The notes under the pieces are model-generated. The model had not been told where the DNA came from. It searched no databases and worked only from the letters and a program-made list of their open reading frames with translations. The position numbers were made by a program, and so were the translations under genes. This document shows positions 52,824 through 61,391 of a stretch of 64,000 bases of DNA, one piece after another (positions within the stretch are counted from its first letter, which is position 1; each line of letters begins with the position of its first letter). This DNA comes from Companilactobacillus nodensis DSM 19682 = JCM 14932 = NBRC 107160. GTDB lineage: Bacteria > Bacillota > Bacilli > Lactobacillales > Lactobacillaceae. Location: the NCBI RefSeq assembly GCF_000615905.1, contig NZ_BAMN01000002.1, positions 1 to 64,000 of the forward strand. Direction: 5' to 3'.

Positions 52824-54102
52824 ATTTATTAAATTCTTTTTCAATGTATTCATCAAGTAATACATGTTGTAGTGGGGCACTTTTTATTTTTTGAATTATC
52901 TTTCGGTCCTCTAATAAGCTGATTGCATTTTTAACTGTATTTCTAGGAAATCTTTTATGGTCATTGCTGTTCAGAAAATTGATGATTTCTCGGTCTTGAA
53001 CACCTGTACTGTCATCGTTACTAAATAATTTTGATTGTAGAAGAATATTTAGTACGGTTTTTTCATTTTCTGACAAATTATCAAACCTGTTACTTAAATG
53101 ATTCCAATTGTGATCTAACAATTCTTTCCTGATTAATAAGTTCTCGGATACTCTTCTTTGTCCATTTAAAACTATCTTTGCCATTTCTGTGATAAATATT
53201 GTTAAATCGGCTTTGTTAAAAAGATTATCGGCATCTTTAAAAATCCTATAGTATTTTTGAACTTCAATATGTATTGCCGAAGAAATTGATAAGGCAGTAA
53301 ATTGATCGAGTTTTTTGGACAGATATGATGATAATAAATACCGCCCCATACGACCATTTCCGTCTCTGAAAGGATGAGTATTTTCAAAAACGAAATGTGT
53401 AATAAATGCACGTTCTAAAAAATTGATACTGTCATTATTCATTAATTCAATTAATTTTGTAAGTTGTATAGATATCAATTCTTCATTTGCGGGTGGATTA
53501 AAAATAATTTCAGTTTCACCACCTATATAAACCTTGGAGTTTCTGAACAATTTTCCATCAGGTAGAACGTCGTCAGCTAATTCCCCATCTAAAAGGTCAT
53601 CATATAATTTTCTGATATCTTCTAACTTCTCAATTCTAATGTCTTTTTTTGCTATTGCTGCTTGATATCTCCGGATTGTTGATTCTAACCTTCGCCTTTT
53701 GCTTCTCTTTTTAGAAACCGAATCACCTATTATTGTTCCAATTTCTTCTTTATTAGTTTTTACACCCTCAATTTCGTTAGTAAAGAATATTTCATTTTGT
53801 AAAAGAGAATTAATATAACCGCTTTGAGCTATACCAGGTAATTTTTCTGCAATTCTTTCTATATTTTTGGACTCAGCTTGTATTTCGTTGAACAATTCAT
53901 TTATTTTTACTGTTTCTACTATAAACAATGGGTAATGGTTACTAGAAACTTTATTTCTATCGATTAAATATGGGTATATATTTGTCACACGTGTGGAATA
54001 ACCATTAATTCTGTTTTGATATTCTTTTTCTATTTCTTCATCTGAAAATGATTGAGTTCCAGTGCCGTATTTAAATTTTTCTAGTGATTTGTATTCTAAC
54101 AT
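52822..54102 (-). CDS. Fic family protein (AMP transferase)
   Basis: 426 residues. A Fic_N region (NEIEGVKTNKEEIGTI; the NEIEGV run resembles the inhibitory-helix region of class II Fic proteins) and the catalytic motif HPFRDGNGRMGR. A C-terminal winged-helix segment (FPRNTVKNAISLLEDRKIIQKI) suggests DNA binding or autoregulation. Fic enzymes AMPylate target proteins and often act as toxins kept off by the inhibitory helix. It is unrelated to the truncated Fic at 34995 beyond the family. A 33-bp palindrome lies just upstream. Confidence 0.88.
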   Translation of the reverse strand: MLEYKSLEKFKYGTGTQSFSDEEIEKEYQNRINGYSTRVTNIYPYLIDRNKVSSNHYPLFIVETVKINELFNEIQAESKNIERIAEKLPGIAQSGYINSLLQNEIFFTNEIEGVKTNKEEIGTIIGDSVSKKRSKRRRLESTIRRYQAAIAKKDIRIEKLEDIRKLYDDLLDGELADDVLPDGKLFRNSKVYIGGETEIIFNPPANEELISIQLTKLIELMNNDSINFLERAFITHFVFENTHPFRDGNGRMGRYLLSSYLSKKLDQFTALSISSAIHIEVQKYYRIFKDADNLFNKADLTIFITEMAKIVLNGQRRVSENLLIRKELLDHNWNHLSNRFDNLSENEKTVLNILLQSKLFSNDDSTGVQDREIINFLNSNDHKRFPRNTVKNAISLLEDRKIIQKIKSAPLQHVLLDEYIEKEFNK

Positions 54103-54167
54103 CGCTATTTTACCTCAACTTGTTAAAAATAGTACCTTTTAGCAAAGTTTAACATACTTTCTACATT

Positions 54168-54200
54168 AACTATTTAAAAATAGACTATTTTTAAATAGTT
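54168..54200. promoter_or_regulatory. Perfect 33-bp palindrome upstream of fic
   Basis: AACTATTTAAAAATAG, one A, then CTATTTTTAAATAGTT. Symmetric over 16 bp on each arm and not followed by a T-run, so an operator is more likely than a terminator. It could be bound by the winged-helix end of the Fic protein. The rest of 54201-54390 shows no gene. Confidence 0.45.
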
Positions 54201-54392
54201 ATATACATATTTTGTTCTAATTATTCAAAAGTCATCAATAATTTAAAACTTAGTAATTATTTTTGACAGCGTAATTAAAATATACTTTATATTTACAATC
54301 TATTTTTATTTGTAATAGTTGATAAACACTGAAATCCACGCAGGTATGTGTTACACTACACTAATATATCAAAACAAATAATTAACAGAAAT

Positions 54393-54425
54393 CAACGTCG
54401 CCGGTACTTGACACGTTGTTTTTTT
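54393..54425 (+). terminator. Terminator-like hairpin in the leader of the ABC-F gene
   Basis: CAACGT (54393-54398) pairs with ACGTTG (54412-54417), with T8 directly after it (54418-54425), 26 bp before the start codon. ABC-F genes are often controlled by leader attenuation in response to antibiotics. Confidence 0.45.
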
Positions 54426-54450
54426 ACGCGTAAATGCAGGAGGATAGTTA

Positions 54451-56078
54451 ATGTTAAATGTCAACAATGTCAGTATGCAGTTTTCCGATCGGATGCTATA
54501 TGACGATGTCAATCTTAAGTTCACACCAGGCAATTGTTATGGTGTAATTGGTGCCAACGGTGCCGGGAAGTCTACATTCTTGAAGATCATTGAGGGCAAA
54601 CTCAAGCCAACTACTGGGGTAGTATCAATGGGCCTAACGAGAGAATGTCTAGTTTGAATCAAGATCACTTTGCTTTCGAAGACAATCTTGTAATGGATAC
54701 TGTGATTCGTGGTCACCAAAGCCTCTACGATATCATGACTGAAAAAAATGCTATTTACTCAAAGGCTGATTTCACTGATGCCGATGGAATTCGTGCAGCT
54801 GAATTAGAAACAGAGTTTGGCGAAATGGGTGGTTGGGAAGCCGAAGCTGAAGCATCTCAAATGCTCCAAGCACTAGGTATTGAAGAATCACTTCACCAAG
54901 TTCCAATGAGTGAATTAACGGAGCCACAAAAGGTTAAAGTCTTACTTGGACAAGCCTTGTTTGGTCATCCTGACGTCTTACTTTTGGATGAGCCGACTAA
55001 TGGTTTGGACGTTCAATCGATCAGTTGGTTGGAAAACTTCTTAGCTGGCTATGAGAATACTGTTATCGTTGTATCCCATGACCGTCATTTCTTGAACCAA
55101 GTATGTACACATATGTGTGACGTTGACCGCGGTAAGATCACACTTTTTGTTGGTAACTATGACTTCTGGATGGAATCAAGCGAGTTAGCTACAAAATTAC
55201 AAGCTAATTCAAATGCCAAGAAGGAAGAACAAATCAAGCAATTGCAAGAATTCGTGGCTCGATTCAGTGCCAATGCTTCGAAGTCTAAGCAAGCTACTTC
55301 TCGTAAGAAGCAATTAGAGAAGATCACTCTAGATGATATCAAGCCATCAACACGTAAGTACCCATTCATCAAGTTCCATCCTGAACGTGAATTGGGTAAG
55401 GACTTAGTTAGTCTTGAAGGTATTTCTAAGTCGATCGAAGGCGTTAAGATTCTAGATAACGTCAACCTGACACTGCGTCCAGATGAAAAAGTTGCCTTCA
55501 TTAGTCGTAATGACTTAACGACAACTATCCTGATGCAAATTATTGCTGGTGAGATGGAACCTGACGAAGGGCAAGTGACTTGGGGTCAAACTGCAAGTAC
55601 GACTTACTTGCCTAAGAATGTTAATGATTACTTCGCCGACAATAAGTTGGCAGTTATCGACTGGTTGCGTCAATATGCTTCTAAAGATGAGAATGATAAT
55701 ACTTTCTTACGTGGATTCTTGGGTAAGATGCTCTTCTCTGGGGATGATGTGAACCGTGAAGTTGATGTCATGTCTGGTGGGGAAAAGGTTCGTGCGATGT
55801 TGTCTAAGATGATGTTGAGTAAGGCTAATGTACTATTATTAGATGATCCAACTAATCATTTGGATCTTGAATCGATCACGGCCTTGAATGATGGATTGGT
55901 AGACTTCAAGGGAAGTATCATCTTCACATCTCATGATCACGAGTTCATTCAAACAATCGCTAACCGAATTGTAGAGGTTAGTCCTAAAGGTATTGTGGAT
56001 CGTGCTGATACTACATACGATGAATTTTTGGGACATGAACAAGTGCAAGCACAAGTTGCTAAATTATATGAAGATTAA
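54451..56078 (+). pseudogene. ABC-F family ATPase (ribosome protection type) with a one-base frameshift
   Basis: About 542 residues: two ABC domains in one chain, no membrane part. First Walker A GANGAGKST, second signature SGGEKVRAMLSKMML with LLLDDPTNHLD, and a charged linker with KKEEQIKQLQEFVARF. The frame breaks near 54630: ATGGGCCTAACG lacks one C (GGC CCT AAC gives GPNERMSSLNQDHF as in the family). The two reading frames overlap at 54645-54657. Closest in layout to YbiT-type proteins. Probably intact in the cell if this is a read error. Ribosome site AGGAGG. Confidence 0.85.
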
Positions 56079-56085
56079 TAGATAA

Positions 56086-56123
56086 ACAAAGCGATTCGAA
56101 AGTAAAATTTCGAGTCGCTTTTG
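56086..56123 (+). terminator. Terminator after ABC-F (repeated at 56847)
   Basis: GCGATTCGAAAGTAAAATTT begins the hairpin, closed by CGAGTCGC and TTTT. Nearly the same 32-bp sequence ends the downstream toxin gene. Confidence 0.65.
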
Positions 56124-56161
56124 TTGTTTTAATAGTGTTTGGTATCTTAAATTGAAAATAT

Positions 56162-56191
56162 GTTGTAAGAAGTAAGAAGTAAGAAGTAAGA
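56162..56191 (+). repeat. Heptamer tandem repeat GTAAGAA
   Basis: About four copies of GTAAGAA lie directly upstream of the ribosome site AAAAGGGTG of the MazE-like gene. Copy number could vary by slipped-strand mispairing and change promoter or leader spacing. Confidence 0.55.
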
Positions 56192-56209
56192 CGGAAAAGG
56201 GTGATTGAA

Positions 56210-56491
56210 ATGGATAAAATAGTAGAACATTCTAAAGTGTCAAAGATTTCTAGCAAAGGTCAGGTGGTAATACCTGCACCATTTAGAAAAGCGTTGCACT
56301 TAAATAGTGGTGATGAATTATCGGTTACAGTTAATTCTGATAATGAAATAGTTCTAAAAAAACAACCAACAGCACTTGAATGGCATGATTTAATGAAAGA
56401 TATACCAACAGAAGTTGTTGATATAGACAAGAATGGTCATTATGATGAAAAGAAATCACCTGATTTTCATGATTGGATGGTCAATGGTTAA
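56210..56491 (+). CDS. MazE/AbrB-type antitoxin
   Basis: 93 residues from the ATG at 56210. AbrB-like swapped-hairpin DNA-binding domain SKVSKISSKGQVVIPAPFRKAL, then an acidic C-terminal tail (TEVVDIDKNGHYDEKKSPDFHDW) of the kind that wraps the toxin. Stop overlaps the toxin start by one base (TAATG). Confidence 0.8.
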   Translation: MDKIVEHSKVSKISSKGQVVIPAPFRKALHLNSGDELSVTVNSDNEIVLKKQPTALEWHDLMKDIPTEVVDIDKNGHYDEKKSPDFHDWMVNG

Positions 56492-56841
56492 TGGGCAAAG
56501 TCATAAAACCAATGGATTTGTATATCGCTAATGTTCCATTTGATGATATTTCAAAATCTAAGTTTAGACTAGCATTAGTAGTTGATATTTATGATAATTA
56601 TGTTTTAGTTTTCAAAATAACTTCTAAGTACACAAACAAATCTACTAATACCAAGAAGTTTTATTATCCTATAAAATATTGGGAGGAAGCTGGTCTTATA
56701 AAAAAGTCATATGTTGATATTCATAAGAATTATAAGATTGCTAGAAGTACAGTATTTAAACGTCCGCCTATTGGGAGACTAGAAATTACTGATATAAATG
56801 ATCTATATTTGTTTGTACAGACATATAAAAATAATTTGTGA
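56491..56841 (+). CDS. PemK/MazF-like mRNA interferase
   Basis: 116 residues from the ATG at 56491. SH3-like PemK pattern: MDLYIANVPFDDISKSKFRLALVVD, then KITSKYTNKS, DIHKNYKIARSTVFKRPPIGRL. Longer upstream starts would overlap the antitoxin. Probably cleaves RNA at specific short motifs. Confidence 0.75.
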   Translation: MGKVIKPMDLYIANVPFDDISKSKFRLALVVDIYDNYVLVFKITSKYTNKSTNTKKFYYPIKYWEEAGLIKKSYVDIHKNYKIARSTVFKRPPIGRLEITDINDLYLFVQTYKNNL

Positions 56842-56846
56842 TTACA

Positions 56847-56884
56847 GAAACGACTCGAAAGTAAAATTTCGAGTCGCTTTTTTC
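56847..56884 (+). terminator. Terminator after the PemK-like gene
   Basis: ACGACTCGAAAGTAAAATTT with CGAGTCGCTTTTTTC. Near-duplicate of the terminator at 56086. Confidence 0.65.
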
Positions 56885-56989
56885 TTTGCTCAAATATATC
56901 TTACAAAATTGTAAGTAAATGTAATATGAATCGAACGACCTTTTTGACGATTTTTTTTATGATAGATATATCAAATGGAGGTTCAAGAA

Positions 56990-57742
56990 ATGCAAAAAAT
57001 TGTAGAAGTGAAAAATGTTGAAAAGATTTATGGTAAGGCTGATGAGAAACAATTCAAAGCTTTGTCGGATGTAAATTTTGAAGTTCAACCAGGAGAATTC
57101 GTTGGTATCATGGGGGCATCTGGTTCAGGTAAGACAACATTATTAAATATTTTGTCCACTCTTGATACGCCTACAAGTGGTTCGGTTAAAATTGCCGGAC
57201 AAGATATCACTAAATTAAAAACTAATGAGATGGCTGATTTCCGTGCTAACAAGATTGGTTTCATCTTCCAAGACTTCAATTTGTTGGAAAACTTAACAGC
57301 ATACGAGAATATTGCCTTGCCACTGGCATTACAAAATGTTTCACCTAAAAAAATCAAACCAGCCGTTACAGCTATTACTGAAAAACTTGGTTTGACCGAA
57401 ATCCTCAATCACTATCCAACTGAATTATCTGGTGGTCAAAAACAACGTGTCGCTGCGGCTCGTGCCTTGGTTCATGAACCAAGTATCGTCTTCGGTGATG
57501 AGCCAACTGGTGCGCTGGATTCTAAGAGTGCCCGTGCCTTGATGGATACGATGACTAAGATCAATCAAGAAGATAATGTTTCGATCCTTTTGGTAACACA
57601 TGATCCTTTCTCAGCTAGTTACTGCGACAGAATCCTCTTCATCAAAGATGGTGAAATTGGCCAAGAATTGAAAAAAGAAGACAGTTCTCGTGGTGAATTT
57701 TATCAAGAAATCTTAGATTCATTAGGAACGTTTGTCGAATAG
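56990..57742 (+). CDS. BceA-type ABC transporter ATPase
   Basis: 250 residues from the ATG at 56990 (site GGAGG). Walker A GASGSGKTT, Q-loop IFQDFNLLE, signature LSGGQKQRV, Walker B IVFGDEPTGALDS. MacB/BceA group. Partner of the permease gene 59 bp downstream. Such pairs expel or release cell-wall antibiotics and bacteriocins. Confidence 0.88.
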   Translation: MQKIVEVKNVEKIYGKADEKQFKALSDVNFEVQPGEFVGIMGASGSGKTTLLNILSTLDTPTSGSVKIAGQDITKLKTNEMADFRANKIGFIFQDFNLLENLTAYENIALPLALQNVSPKKIKPAVTAITEKLGLTEILNHYPTELSGGQKQRVAAARALVHEPSIVFGDEPTGALDSKSARALMDTMTKINQEDNVSILLVTHDPFSASYCDRILFIKDGEIGQELKKEDSSRGEFYQEILDSLGTFVE

Positions 57743-57801
57743 ATTTCAGAGAGTGTAGACATTTGGTTTTAGTAACTCGTTTCAAATAAGGAGATTAAAT
57801 T

Positions 57802-59595
57802 ATGTTAAACAAACTAGCCCTAAGCGGCATCCGTCATCGAATGCGAGACTACACAGTTCTGTTCTCGGGTTTGATCATTGCTTCAGCAATTTTTTATATG
57901 TTTTTGTCGTTAGCCATCAACAAAACATTTTTGAGCTCTAATTCACCAGCTGCAGCGACAGCGTTCATCTTTGGCTTTGGAATCATTCTGTTGGCAATAA
58001 TTACCATCGTCTACATCAATTATGCGAATAGTTTCCTGCTGAGCATGCGGCAAAAAGAATATGGGATGTTCATGATGCTCGGCGCCAAAAGTAGCAAGAT
58101 CTCTAGAATGATTTTTGTTGAAACATTTGCCATCGGTACTATCTCAACTTTGATCGGCTTAGCAATCGGTATTATTGCGACTAAATACGTCAGTCAGATG
58201 GTAATATCGGCACTGGATATGCAAGTCAAACACTTTGACAGTTTTTATTTACCAGCTCTGATCTGGACATTTGTATTTTTCATTCTATTGTTTATTTTTT
58301 CAGCAATTCGTAATTCAATTACACTTCGTCGAACAAAGGTTTTGACGCTATTACACAAGGACAGTCAACCAGCTAAGATCAAGCGTAACGGCGCTCTCAA
58401 AGTTATTCAAGCCATTATCGGGATTGTCTTCTTGGCAATCGGTTATTATGTAATGTGGTATATGGGTAAGAACGCGTTGTTCATTTATCTAGGTGTGCCC
58501 ATTGCCTTGGTTACTATCGTTATCGGTACTTACTTCACGATCAATGCCGCTATTACAGCAGTGATCTCAATGTTGAAGCGTAACGAAAGATTTGCTCAAA
58601 AAGGTTTAAATAATTTTACGCTGTCACAATTAAGTTTTAGAATCAGTGATTACACTAAGATCCTATCAATGGTATCGATTATGTTTGCTCTAGCCCTTGG
58701 TGCGATTACGGTTGGCCTTGGCTTTCAAAATCAAATCGACACAGTTGTGAATGGTCAGAATTACTATGATGTGGCAGTTCATAACGCCGATACGGCACAA
58801 AAAAGTCGGATAAATCACTTGAGTGGTGATGATCAATTTAATTATTCATACAAAGCTGACGATAAGGGCAAAGTTCTTTATTATCGTCAAAGTGAGTTCA
58901 AGAAGCAACCGTTCCATTATGAAGCATTCAATATGAAGAGCATGATTGCGACAACGAAGAAGAGTAGTAATATCGCTGATCCGAATGTTAGTTATTCAAT
59001 GTTACAAAATATGATGCCTAAATATCGAATGAGTCAGGTCAAAATGGTTAGTGATGCTGAGTTTGATAAGATTCAAGCTAAGACTGATACTTTGACATTG
59101 GTTAAGACAACTTCATTTAAGGATAACTTAAGTAAGATCAAGGCTATCTCTAAAGAAGAGTCAAAACGTTATCCTGAATTGAAACAAGCAGGTGGTGATA
59201 AGTATAGCGCCTATACTTTGATCAATGGATTCTTCTCCGGACTAGAGTTCATGGGCTTCTTCCTCGGAATTGCCTTTCTAGCAATGCTTGCCAGTTGCTT
59301 GATGTTCAAGATCTTGTCAGGAGCAAACGGTGACGTTAAGCGTTACAACATGCTTCACAAGATCGGTACACGTCAAAAGATGCTTCGTTCTACTATTAAT
59401 AAAGAAATTGCCGTGTTATTCGCAGTACCAGCTGGGCTAGGTATCATTCATGTGTTGCTGGGACTACAGATGTTCAAGGGTATTTTATACAAGCCATATA
59501 CACATATCGAAATTCCGTTTGGAATCTTCATTGTCTTGTATCTATGCTATTACTTCTTAACACGCTACTTATATAAGAAGATCGTTTTAAAATAA
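57802..59595 (+). CDS. BceB-type FtsX permease
   Basis: 597 residues. About ten helices: one at the N-terminus (20-40), pairs through 55-300, then an extracellular domain of about 185 residues (310-495), and three more at the end. FtsX signature at QKEYGMFMMLGAKSSKISRM. No BceRS two-component genes lie next to it. The large outside domain is the usual site for peptide antibiotic sensing. Confidence 0.85.
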   Translation: MLNKLALSGIRHRMRDYTVLFSGLIIASAIFYMFLSLAINKTFLSSNSPAAATAFIFGFGIILLAIITIVYINYANSFLLSMRQKEYGMFMMLGAKSSKISRMIFVETFAIGTISTLIGLAIGIIATKYVSQMVISALDMQVKHFDSFYLPALIWTFVFFILLFIFSAIRNSITLRRTKVLTLLHKDSQPAKIKRNGALKVIQAIIGIVFLAIGYYVMWYMGKNALFIYLGVPIALVTIVIGTYFTINAAITAVISMLKRNERFAQKGLNNFTLSQLSFRISDYTKILSMVSIMFALALGAITVGLGFQNQIDTVVNGQNYYDVAVHNADTAQKSRINHLSGDDQFNYSYKADDKGKVLYYRQSEFKKQPFHYEAFNMKSMIATTKKSSNIADPNVSYSMLQNMMPKYRMSQVKMVSDAEFDKIQAKTDTLTLVKTTSFKDNLSKIKAISKEESKRYPELKQAGGDKYSAYTLINGFFSGLEFMGFFLGIAFLAMLASCLMFKILSGANGDVKRYNMLHKIGTRQKMLRSTINKEIAVLFAVPAGLGIIHVLLGLQMFKGILYKPYTHIEIPFGIFIVLYLCYYFLTRYLYKKIVLK

Positions 59596-59602
59596 AGTTT
59601 AA

Positions 59603-59867
59603 CCAGTTTTCCTTTCGGGGGAACTGGGGTCAACGGGTATTCCCCCTAACTAATACCTATTGACCCCAGCTCCTCCGAATAGAGGAGCATTAATTGTTTA
59701 AAAGCGTTGAAGAAACCTTCCCCCTCTGAGACGCAATATTATATGGAAATCCCTCAACAAGATTCCTGAAACACCCTTCAATATATGTAATGAGAATTCC
59801 CGTTCTCAAAAGTGTGAGAGCAGTCACACTAAATTCGTCACCTATTAATTAGGTGGCGTTTTTTTAT
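59603..59867 (+). ncRNA. Multi-hairpin RNA candidate ending in a terminator
   Basis: Six hairpins in 265 bp: CCAGTTTTCC/GGGGAACTGG (59603-59627), CTGGGGTCAA/TTGACCCCAG (59624-59669), CTCCTC/GAGGAG (59670-59687), TGAGAA/TTCTCA (59791-59808), AGTGTGA/TCACACT (59811-59830) and the terminator CACCTA/TAGGTG with T-run (59839-59866). The first two stems share CTGG, so they exclude each other in part, a switch-like arrangement. No convincing promoter or ORF. The class is not recognised. It may be a 3' UTR of bceB or a separate RNA. Confidence 0.45.
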
Positions 59868-59891
59868 TTGTTGATATTCACTTCGATTACA

Positions 59892-60036
59892 GACGATGTA
59901 TTCCGCTGTGTGAACCGGTTCGAGCCGCGGTCTCGAACCTCGATTTTGAACTTTGCCGAGACCGCAAATTTCAAAATACGTTCGTTATGTAAGGACGAAA
60001 CGTCCTAACATAATTATCACTGCACAACACATCGTC
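59892..60036 (+). repeat. Structured repeat element, copy X1
   Basis: Closing stem GACGATGT (59892-59899)/ACATCGTC (60029-60036). Hairpin TTCGAG-CCGCGGT-CTCGAA (59919-59937). Core AGACCGCAAATTTCAAA (59959-59975), enclosed by ATTTTGAA/TTCAAAAT. Long hairpin TTATGTAAGGACG/CGTCCTAACATAA (59985-60013). Same order and loops as Y1, with changed stem sequences. Not coding. Confidence 0.65.
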
Positions 60037-60108
60037 TTCCATCTACGTCGTAATTTAGATTGTCTTAATGTGATTTTGAGATAGCTGTCCAATCGGCGAT
60101 GAGCCGGA

Positions 60109-60265
60109 GGGCACAAGCAATAATCCAGCAGTGGCAGCGGTGTTGGAATGTTTCATTCCTACAGCGCAGGGCGTGTTATGAAATTCACGGTCCGTGTGAA
60201 GTTCATAACCGAGTTTCGAGACCTTGGCTCGAAACGTACCTCACAGCGGATTCTTGCTTGTGCCC
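60109..60265 (-). repeat. Structured repeat element, copy X2 (inverted)
   Basis: Closing stem GGGCACAAGCAA (60109-60120)/TTGCTTGTGCCC (60254-60265), perfect 12 bp. On the minus strand the hairpin TTTCGAG-CCAAGGT-CTCGAAA (60214-60234) matches the X1 and Y1 loops. Flanked by AGCCGGAGG (60102-60110), which is inverted next to Y1 (CCTCCGGCT). 60266-60460 otherwise holds only a weak hairpin and no gene. Confidence 0.6.
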
Positions 60266-60462
60266 GTAGGCGCAAAACAAGAAGAACATTCTTACCAAAG
60301 GTGTTCTTCGTTTGATTAAAATAAATATAATTTTAGGAGAATGTTTTAATTTATGATACAATTAATTACTTGATAAAATTTTAACAATCATTTAGTTCGT
60401 ATTTTGAGGTTAAGTGAATATTTAATAATTTTTTTCATATAGTAATATGTCAAGACAAACCA

Positions 60463-60545
60463 TTGACATGAAAGAACTCTAGCGTAATAATCACGTTGTG
60501 CTAAAGACGAACATGTTCATTGTTTGAACGTTTTTTGTTGCTAAA
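60463..60545 (+). promoter_or_regulatory. Promoter and leader of the glutamine transporter operon
   Basis: TTGACA (60463-60468) and TAATAA (60485-60490), 16 bp apart. The leader (about 140 nt) contains GTTCA/TGAAC with a T-run (60515-60536), a possible weak attenuator before glnQ. Confidence 0.45.
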
Positions 60546-60633
60546 TTCATATTTAAACATTAAAATTTCTTTAATGATTATTTTTCAGGAAATTTTAAGA
60601 TAAATTTCAGAGGGAATAGAAGGGAGAAAGTTT

Positions 60634-61374
60634 ATGTCATCAATGATTGAATTCCGTGATGTACAAAAATATTACGGTAAGTTTCACGCACTAAAGGACA
60701 TCAACTTAAAAATCGATAAGGGAGAAACTGTTGTTTTGATCGGACCTTCAGGATCTGGTAAGAGTACTCTAGCCAGAACTGTTAATGGTCTGGAAACAAT
60801 TCAAGAGGGACAGTTGATCATCAACGGTCATGATATTGCCGACAAGTCGACTGATATCAACCGTATTCGTACAGATGTCGGGATGGTTTTCCAACATTTT
60901 AATTTATACGCCAATAAAGACGTTCTTGAAAATGTTATGTTAGCTCCAAGAATCGTATTGAAGTTGAGTGAAGAGGAGAATAAGAAAGCTGCTATGGCTT
61001 TACTAGACCAAGTTGGTTTGGCAGATAAAGCTCATAACATGCCTTCTCAGATCTCTGGTGGACAGGCACAACGTGTAGCCATCGCTAGATCACTTGCAAT
61101 GAAACCTCGTTGCATGTTATTCGACGAACCAACTAGTGCGCTAGACCCAGAAATGATCGACGATGTTTTGGGTGTTATCAAGTATGTTACTAGCCAAAGT
61201 GATATGACATCACTTATCGTTACTCACGAAATGGGCTTCGCTCAGGAAGTTGCTAACCGTGTTATTTTCATGGCTGATGGTCAGATCCTAGAAGATGATG
61301 AGACAGAGAAGTTCTTCAAGCACCCTTCAAACGAACGTGCAAATCAGTTCTTAGGTAAGATCATTAAGCATTAA
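60634..61374 (+). CDS. glnQ: Glutamine/glutamate ABC transporter ATPase
   Basis: 246 residues. Walker A GPSGSGKST, Q-loop VFQHFNLYANKDVLENV, signature SGGQAQRV, Walker B CMLFDEPTSALDPEM; the polar amino acid transporter type. First gene of the operon. Site GAAGGGAG. Confidence 0.9.
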   Translation: MSSMIEFRDVQKYYGKFHALKDINLKIDKGETVVLIGPSGSGKSTLARTVNGLETIQEGQLIINGHDIADKSTDINRIRTDVGMVFQHFNLYANKDVLENVMLAPRIVLKLSEEENKKAAMALLDQVGLADKAHNMPSQISGGQAQRVAIARSLAMKPRCMLFDEPTSALDPEMIDDVLGVIKYVTSQSDMTSLIVTHEMGFAQEVANRVIFMADGQILEDDETEKFFKHPSNERANQFLGKIIKH

Positions 61375-61391
61375 AATAGGGGGTATTTGAT

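Noticed and set aside
60581-60613. TTTTTCAGGAA and AATTTCAGAGG 22 bp apart before glnQ, resembling the response-regulator boxes
   Set aside because: The 28-bp position for a -10 falls inside glnQ, the second repeat doubles as the ribosome site, and a better promoter exists at 60463.
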